In this document: positions 60,002 through 64,000 of the stretch, one piece after another
How positions within the stretch are numbered: the first letter of the stretch is position 1
How the letters are laid out: the number at the start of each line of letters is the position of its first letter
Made by a program: the position numbers and the translations under genes
NCBI GenBank assembly: GCA_035457105.1
Contig: DATIBX010000836.1
Coordinates: forward strand, 5,488 to 69,487
Reading direction: 5' to 3'
DNA: 64,000 nt
Source: PSRF01 sp035457105
GTDB lineage: Bacteria; Acidobacteriota; Blastocatellia; Pyrinomonadales; Pyrinomonadaceae
The notes under the pieces: model-generated
What the model saw: only the letters and a program-made list of their open reading frames with translations
The model's database searches: none
What the model was told of the DNA's origin: nothing

Positions 60002-61072
60002 ATGACCAAATTGCTTCGCGAACTGCTTTTCCCGCTTATCGCCGTTGTCGCCGCTTTCATAGTTGGCGGCATTCTTATTTTATTGGTCGGCGATAACCCC
60101 ATCACCGCTTATAGCCTATTGCTCGGTAGTGCATTCTCCTGGCCTGATGGCATTGGCTACACGTTGTTTCACGCCACTCCTTTGATCTTCACCGGACTCG
60201 CGGTCTTGGTCGGTTTTCGTTGCGGACTTTTTAATATTGGCGCAGAAGGTCAACTTTACGTTGCTGCATTTGCCACTGCCTGGGTCGGAATCACCTTTTT
60301 CAATCTGTCAGCGTGGCTACTTGTTCCGATGTGCTGTATCGCCGCTATAGCTGCCGGCGCGTTCTGGGCTGCCATTCCTGGAATTCTGAAAGCGAAATTT
60401 GGTTCTCATGAAGTCATCAACACGATCATGTTGAACTTCATCGCTGTCGCGCTGGTTAGCTATTTCACCCAATATCATTACCGAGCTCCTGGAGACCCAA
60501 TTCTGCAATCGACTCCGATTGGATACGGCGCTCATATTGCCCGCCTGGGAAAATTCATTCCGACGCTTCCCGAAAGGATCCCCTTGAATCTTTCGTTTCT
60601 CCTGGCGTTGTTGTGTTGCCTGTTGGTCTACCTTTTTCTTTGGCGCACAAAATGGGGTTATGAGATCCGGGCTACTGGCAGCAATCCTTCGGCAGCGGAG
60701 TACGGAGGCATTTCCGTCAAGAAGCAAATTGTTATTGCTATGGCAGTATCAGGTGCGTTGGCCGGCATGGTGGGTATCAACGAAGTGCTGGGCTATCGTT
60801 ACCGTTATTACGACGGCTTCTCTGATAATTACGGCTTCACCGGAATCGCTGTCGCGTTACTAGGTCGTAATCATCCCGTCGGAGTTATCTTGTCGGCGTT
60901 GCTTTTTGCGGTGCTGCAACATGGCGGGATTTATGTAGACGGCTTTTCCGAACACGTTACCAAAGATATCGTCCAGGTCTTGCAGGGCATAATCATACTG
61001 TTTGTTGCCGCTGAAGGTCTTTTCCGTGGTCCTTTTAGCAAGTTTGGTTTGCTCAAACAGTCGAAAGTTTAA
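60002..61072 (+). CDS. Nucleoside ABC transporter permease 1
   Basis: The 356-aa protein has 8-10 membrane helices and the BPD_transp_2 pattern (GLAVLVGFRCGLFNIGAEGQLYVAA, KAKFGSHEVINTIMLNF, GYEIRATGSNPSAAEYGGI). It corresponds to the NupP-type subunit of BMP-dependent importers. The second permease starts five bases after its stop. Confidence 0.94.
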   Translation: MTKLLRELLFPLIAVVAAFIVGGILILLVGDNPITAYSLLLGSAFSWPDGIGYTLFHATPLIFTGLAVLVGFRCGLFNIGAEGQLYVAAFATAWVGITFFNLSAWLLVPMCCIAAIAAGAFWAAIPGILKAKFGSHEVINTIMLNFIAVALVSYFTQYHYRAPGDPILQSTPIGYGAHIARLGKFIPTLPERIPLNLSFLLALLCCLLVYLFLWRTKWGYEIRATGSNPSAAEYGGISVKKQIVIAMAVSGALAGMVGINEVLGYRYRYYDGFSDNYGFTGIAVALLGRNHPVGVILSALLFAVLQHGGIYVDGFSEHVTKDIVQVLQGIIILFVAAEGLFRGPFSKFGLLKQSKV

Positions 61073-61076
61073 AACG

Positions 61077-62000
61077 ATGAAAGACATCTTCACGCTGGAA
61101 TTATTGTGGTCCACCATCAGGCTGGCGGCGCCGCTGATACTTGCCGCTTTGGGTGGCTTGTTCTCAGAGCGATCAGGAGTTATCAACATCGCACTCGAGG
61201 GAAAGATGCTGGCCGGGGCGTTTACTGCGGCTGCGGTGACTTACGCAGCTGACGTAAAGCTCGGGTTAGGAACGGCCAGCCCATGGCTTGGTTTAGTCTC
61301 AGCGATTGCGGCCGGTCTGTTTTTGGCAACTATTTATGGACTTGTTTGCATTCGGTTTAGAGCGGACCAGGTTGTCAGCGGAGCAGCGTTAAATATTCTG
61401 ATGTTGGGCATACCAGGATTTCTGAGTGGCGCCCTTTTTCTATCATCCGGCTCGACGCCGCAGCTGCCAAAAGATCATTTGTTACCGCAAAACCCTAAAA
61501 TCATAGGCTTGGCACTGGCCCTGATCGTAGCGGCCAGTTGGTATGTTTTGAATCGAACGCCATTTGGTTTACGACTTCGGTCGGTTGGTGAGAAGCCTGA
61601 GGCTGCCGATGCTGCCGGCATTAGCGTTGAAAGATTGCGTTACTCCGGAGTATTACTCGCGGGTGCGCTGGCAGGAATGGGTGGTGCTTATCTATCAATT
61701 GGGCAGTCGTCATTGTTCACCAGAAACATGAGTGCCGGTAGAGGCTTCATTGCTCTTGCCGCATTGATCTTCGGCAAGTGGCGTCCAATCCAAACGCTGT
61801 TAGCCTGCTTGTTATTTGGATTCACCGAGGCATTTTCAAATCAAATACAAGGCCTGATAAAGTTGCCATCGGGTGAGGATATACCGGTCCAGTTCATCGC
61901 AATCGTTCCCTACGTCTTGACCATTATCGTTTTGGCTGGCTTTATAGGATCGTCGCGACCGCCCCTTGCCCTTGGTATTCCGTATAGGAAGGAAAAATAG
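61077..62000 (+). CDS. Nucleoside ABC transporter permease 2
   Basis: About 307 aa from the ATG at 61077; an in-frame start at 61002 would lie within permease 1. About eight membrane helices and the BPD_transp_2 motifs (GGLFSERSGVINIALEGKMLAGA, RFRADQVVSGAALNILMLGI, LRSVGEKPEAADAAGI) identify the NupQ-type subunit. It completes the importer. Confidence 0.93.
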   Translation: MKDIFTLELLWSTIRLAAPLILAALGGLFSERSGVINIALEGKMLAGAFTAAAVTYAADVKLGLGTASPWLGLVSAIAAGLFLATIYGLVCIRFRADQVVSGAALNILMLGIPGFLSGALFLSSGSTPQLPKDHLLPQNPKIIGLALALIVAASWYVLNRTPFGLRLRSVGEKPEAADAAGISVERLRYSGVLLAGALAGMGGAYLSIGQSSLFTRNMSAGRGFIALAALIFGKWRPIQTLLACLLFGFTEAFSNQIQGLIKLPSGEDIPVQFIAIVPYVLTIIVLAGFIGSSRPPLALGIPYRKEK

Positions 62001-62007
62001 CGAAGTG

Positions 62008-62859
62008 ATGGCTGAAAGAGTGGCAACCGCGAGCGTGTATGAGCGTGCAGAACATGCGGCCCGACTGATTAGATCTCGAATCGGCGTAGAACCTCGAATT
62101 GCAATTGTGCTCGGCAGCGGGCTTGGTGGGTTCGCTGACGATTTCGAAGACTCCGTTGCTGTTCCTTACAGCGAGATCCCAGGCTTCGTCAAATCAACCG
62201 CGCAGGGACACGCGGGACGTCTGGTGGTCGGAACCGTAGACAAAGTTCCAGTGGTAGCAATGCAGGGCAGGGTGCATTTTTACGAAGGCTACTCGCTTGA
62301 AGAGGTGACGTTTCCCATCAGGACTTTCAAGTTGCTTGGTATTAACAGTTTGATTCTCACCAATGCCTCAGGAGGTATTAACGTTCAACTGACCCAGGGC
62401 GCACTAATGGTTTTGAGCGACCATCTGAATTTGATGGGCGACAATCCGCTACGAGGCCCAAATGATGATCGGTTTGGACCACGCTTTCCAGATATGACGG
62501 CGGTTTATTCGCCGGCCTTACAGGAAATTGTGATCGAGGCAGCCCGCGAACTCGGCATCGAAATCAGGCGGGGCATTTACGTAGCCCTTGGTGGTCCAAG
62601 TTACGAAACTCCGGCCGAGATACACCTGTTGAGAAACCTTGGGGCTGATGCAGTAGGCATGAGCACCGTTCCTGAAGCAATTGTTGCTCGTCAGATGGAT
62701 ATGGAAGTTTTAGGTATCTCATGTATCACGAACATGGCTGCTGGTATTAGTGATCAACCCATCAATCACGAAGAAGTCATGGCGACCGGGGATCGGGTTA
62801 GAGCAACATTCACAGAACTACTGCGCAACGTTGTGGGCCGAGTGCACGCGAGAGTTTGA
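62008..62859 (+). CDS. Purine nucleoside phosphorylase
   Basis: About 283 aa from the ATG at 62008; an earlier in-frame start would overlap the permease. The trimeric PNP class is shown by IAIVLGSGLGGFAD (phosphate loop), QGHAGRLVVG, GRVHFYEGY, TNASGGIN and the catalytic-site GPSYETPAEI and NHEEV. It releases purine bases and ribose-1-phosphate from imported inosine and guanosine. Confidence 0.93.
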   Translation: MAERVATASVYERAEHAARLIRSRIGVEPRIAIVLGSGLGGFADDFEDSVAVPYSEIPGFVKSTAQGHAGRLVVGTVDKVPVVAMQGRVHFYEGYSLEEVTFPIRTFKLLGINSLILTNASGGINVQLTQGALMVLSDHLNLMGDNPLRGPNDDRFGPRFPDMTAVYSPALQEIVIEAARELGIEIRRGIYVALGGPSYETPAEIHLLRNLGADAVGMSTVPEAIVARQMDMEVLGISCITNMAAGISDQPINHEEVMATGDRVRATFTELLRNVVGRVHARV

Positions 62860-62883
62860 ATGTGAGAAGGTTGGAAGTCACGC

Positions 62884-63519
62884 ATGATAATTGGCATTTG
62901 CGGAGGCACGGGTTCAGGAAAAACGACCGTTGCAAACAGAATTCTGGAATCAGTTAGCGCTGACCAGGTCGTTTTTATCCAGCAGGACTCTTACTATCGA
63001 AATCTTAAAGACTTACCGCTTGATTACCGTCATCTCGCCAACTTTGATCATCCAGACGCACTTGATAACGATTTACTCGTAAATCACGTGCGAAAATTAA
63101 AGGCAGGCGAACCTATTGATCTGCCCCTTTATGATTTCCGCACTCACAATCGGATGACTGAAGTAAGAACGGTTGAGCCGCGGCCGATCGTGATAGTCGA
63201 AGGCATTTTGATATTTTCCGAGGCCCGGCTGCTGGAACAAATGGACATCAAGGTGTTCGTTGATACGCCGGATGACATCCGTTTTATCAGGCGCCTCCGT
63301 CGCGACATTGCTGAACGAGGCCGCACTGTCGAATCGGTAATTGAGCAGTATCTGGCCACCGTTCGGCCGATGCATATGCAGTTTGTCGAACCGTCAAAAC
63401 GTTTTGCTGACGTGATCATTCCAGAAGGTGGTCACAATCTTGTGAGCATTGATTTGCTTAGCGGAAAGATTCGCGAAAGGCTGGCCAGTGCTTTGTCAAC
63501 CATCGGAGGTCGAGCTTGA
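62884..63519 (+). CDS. udk: Uridine kinase
   Basis: The 211-aa enzyme phosphorylates uridine and cytidine with ATP or GTP. P-loop GGTGSGKTT (residues 6-14), DSYYRNLKDLP, NFDHPDALDNDLL, YDFRTHNR and the lid-arginine segment RFIRRLRRDIAERGR are all present. It opens the kinase arm of pyrimidine salvage next to the phosphorylase arm. Its stop codon overlaps the cdd TTG start. Confidence 0.95.
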   Translation: MIIGICGGTGSGKTTVANRILESVSADQVVFIQQDSYYRNLKDLPLDYRHLANFDHPDALDNDLLVNHVRKLKAGEPIDLPLYDFRTHNRMTEVRTVEPRPIVIVEGILIFSEARLLEQMDIKVFVDTPDDIRFIRRLRRDIAERGRTVESVIEQYLATVRPMHMQFVEPSKRFADVIIPEGGHNLVSIDLLSGKIRERLASALSTIGGRA

Positions 63520-63932
63520 GCGAACAAAATTCCGAGTCATTGATCGACGCTGCCAAGAAAGCGCGGTTGCAGTCAGTCGCACCTTTTTCTAATTTTTTAG
63601 TCGGAGCCGCAATCAGAACAGAGGACGGCAAAGTCTATACAGGCTGTAATGTCGAAAGTGCCAGCTATGGGCTAACTGTTTGCGCTGAGCGCGTGGCAAT
63701 TTGGAAAGCGTTATCTGAAGGTGAACGCAACTTCGCCGAACTCGCCGTCGTGGCCGATACCGAAACACTAACGCCACCTTGCGGCACTTGTCGCCAGATA
63801 ATCTGGGAGTTCGCGCGCGGGGCAAAAATTGTTTTCGCCAACTTGGACGGCAAGAGCGAAACTTTTGAAATGATCGACTTGCTACCCCGAGCCTTTGATG
63901 CCCGTTTTCTTAAGAGTGGAAATGTCAAATAG
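63516..63932 (+). CDS. cdd: Cytidine deaminase
   Basis: The 138-aa enzyme is the homotetrameric CDA class. Zinc ligands are C56 (in CAE, with catalytic E58), C89 and C92 (PCGTC). GCNVESASYGLTVCAERVA is the signature. It converts cytidine and deoxycytidine to uridine forms, feeding the pyrimidine phosphorylase and uridine kinase in the same run. The start is a TTG overlapping the udk stop (TTGA). Confidence 0.94.
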   Translation: MSEQNSESLIDAAKKARLQSVAPFSNFLVGAAIRTEDGKVYTGCNVESASYGLTVCAERVAIWKALSEGERNFAELAVVADTETLTPPCGTCRQIIWEFARGAKIVFANLDGKSETFEMIDLLPRAFDARFLKSGNVK

Positions 63933-63947
63933 TTCACTGCAAAACTT

Positions 63948-64000
63948 ATGCTTGATCGAATCCTTCATTTAGTGATCCTCGCAACCATGCTTGTAAGTTC
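63948..64000 (+). CDS. Partial CDS, signal-peptide start, runs off window
   Basis: An ATG at 63948 begins MLDRILHLVILATMLVS, a typical export signal or membrane helix, and continues past the window end. It lies 15 bp after cdd and may extend the operon. No ribosome site stands out. Confidence 0.45.
   Translation, partial: MLDRILHLVILATMLVS

Noticed and set aside
61002..61076. Longer N-terminus of permease 2
   Set aside because: It lies inside the 3' end of permease 1; the ATG at 61077 fits the family and spacing.

Overview
The window looks like a piece of chromosome from an Acidobacteriota member, most likely a Blastocatellia (subdivision 4) relative. This is inference from gene content, not a phylogeny. 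The pointers are a sortilin/VPS10-type BNR-repeat exoprotein, a LuxR-type regulator next to a DUF4199 membrane protein, BlaI/M56 and M16 peptidase pairs, a BMP-type nucleoside ABC transporter, moderate G+C, and intergenic spaces filled with several families of short palindromic or heptameric repeats. No phage, transposase, CRISPR array or rRNA gene was seen.

Layout. 1-10.8 kb: secreted TPR protein, HpnP-like B12/radical SAM enzyme, MFS exporter with two small hypotheticals, BON protein, a histone-deacetylase-fold hydrolase paired with an FAH-family enzyme, small secreted proteins and a DUF4291 protein. 10.9-23.8 kb (minus strand): tRNA-Lys, purA, a YkgJ-type cysteine protein, glgA, rho, engB, and the proteostasis run tig-clpP-clpX-lon, preceded by tRNA-Leu. 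24-31 kb: an amino-sugar locus (SIS-domain sugar isomerase/deaminase and a minimal GntR regulator, divergent from a GH20 hexosaminidase and a NagX-like membrane protein), then an N-acyl-D-amino-acid deacylase. 31-37.7 kb: DCC oxidoreductase, VPS10-like giant, DUF4199/LuxR pair, BlaI/M56 pair. 37.8-40 kb: phenylalanine operon aroQ-pheA-aroF. 40-49 kb: quinone oxidoreductase, M16 pair, FAD monooxygenase, a TetR-controlled operon. 49-64 kb: rhomboid, RNB-type nuclease, RRM protein, infA, lipoprotein, PIN-TRAM protein, ispD, ispF, and a long nucleoside uptake and salvage operon (pyrimidine phosphorylase, BMP lipoprotein, ABC ATPase, two permeases, purine phosphorylase, uridine kinase, cytidine deaminase).

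The most striking find is upstream of aroQ. A consensus-like promoter (TTGACA, 18 nt, TATAGT) would start transcription only a few bases before a 31-codon ORF whose core reads FFYFAFTYRYFFF. After it come a candidate antiterminator segment and a 12-bp G+C-rich hairpin followed by a U-rich run. This has every part of a ribosome-mediated phenylalanine attenuator like E. coli pheL, but with a nearly leaderless leader peptide.

Other control signals stand out. A perfect 8+2+8 palindrome lies between the -10 box and the Shine-Dalgarno of blaI. Two TTGAAC/GTTCAA palindromes flank the promoter of the TetR operon. A second theme is repeats at gene borders: arrays of GACCAAA/TTTGGTC heptamers, AGGACCTAT units and GGAGTGCGGCGGC or GGGCGCCCACGGAGT palindromes begin at stop codons and end within a few bases of start codons. 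One has apparently removed the N-terminus of the DUF4199 gene. A four-helix-bundle (23S-IVP family) gene sits like cargo between two inverted heptamer arms inside the nucleoside operon.
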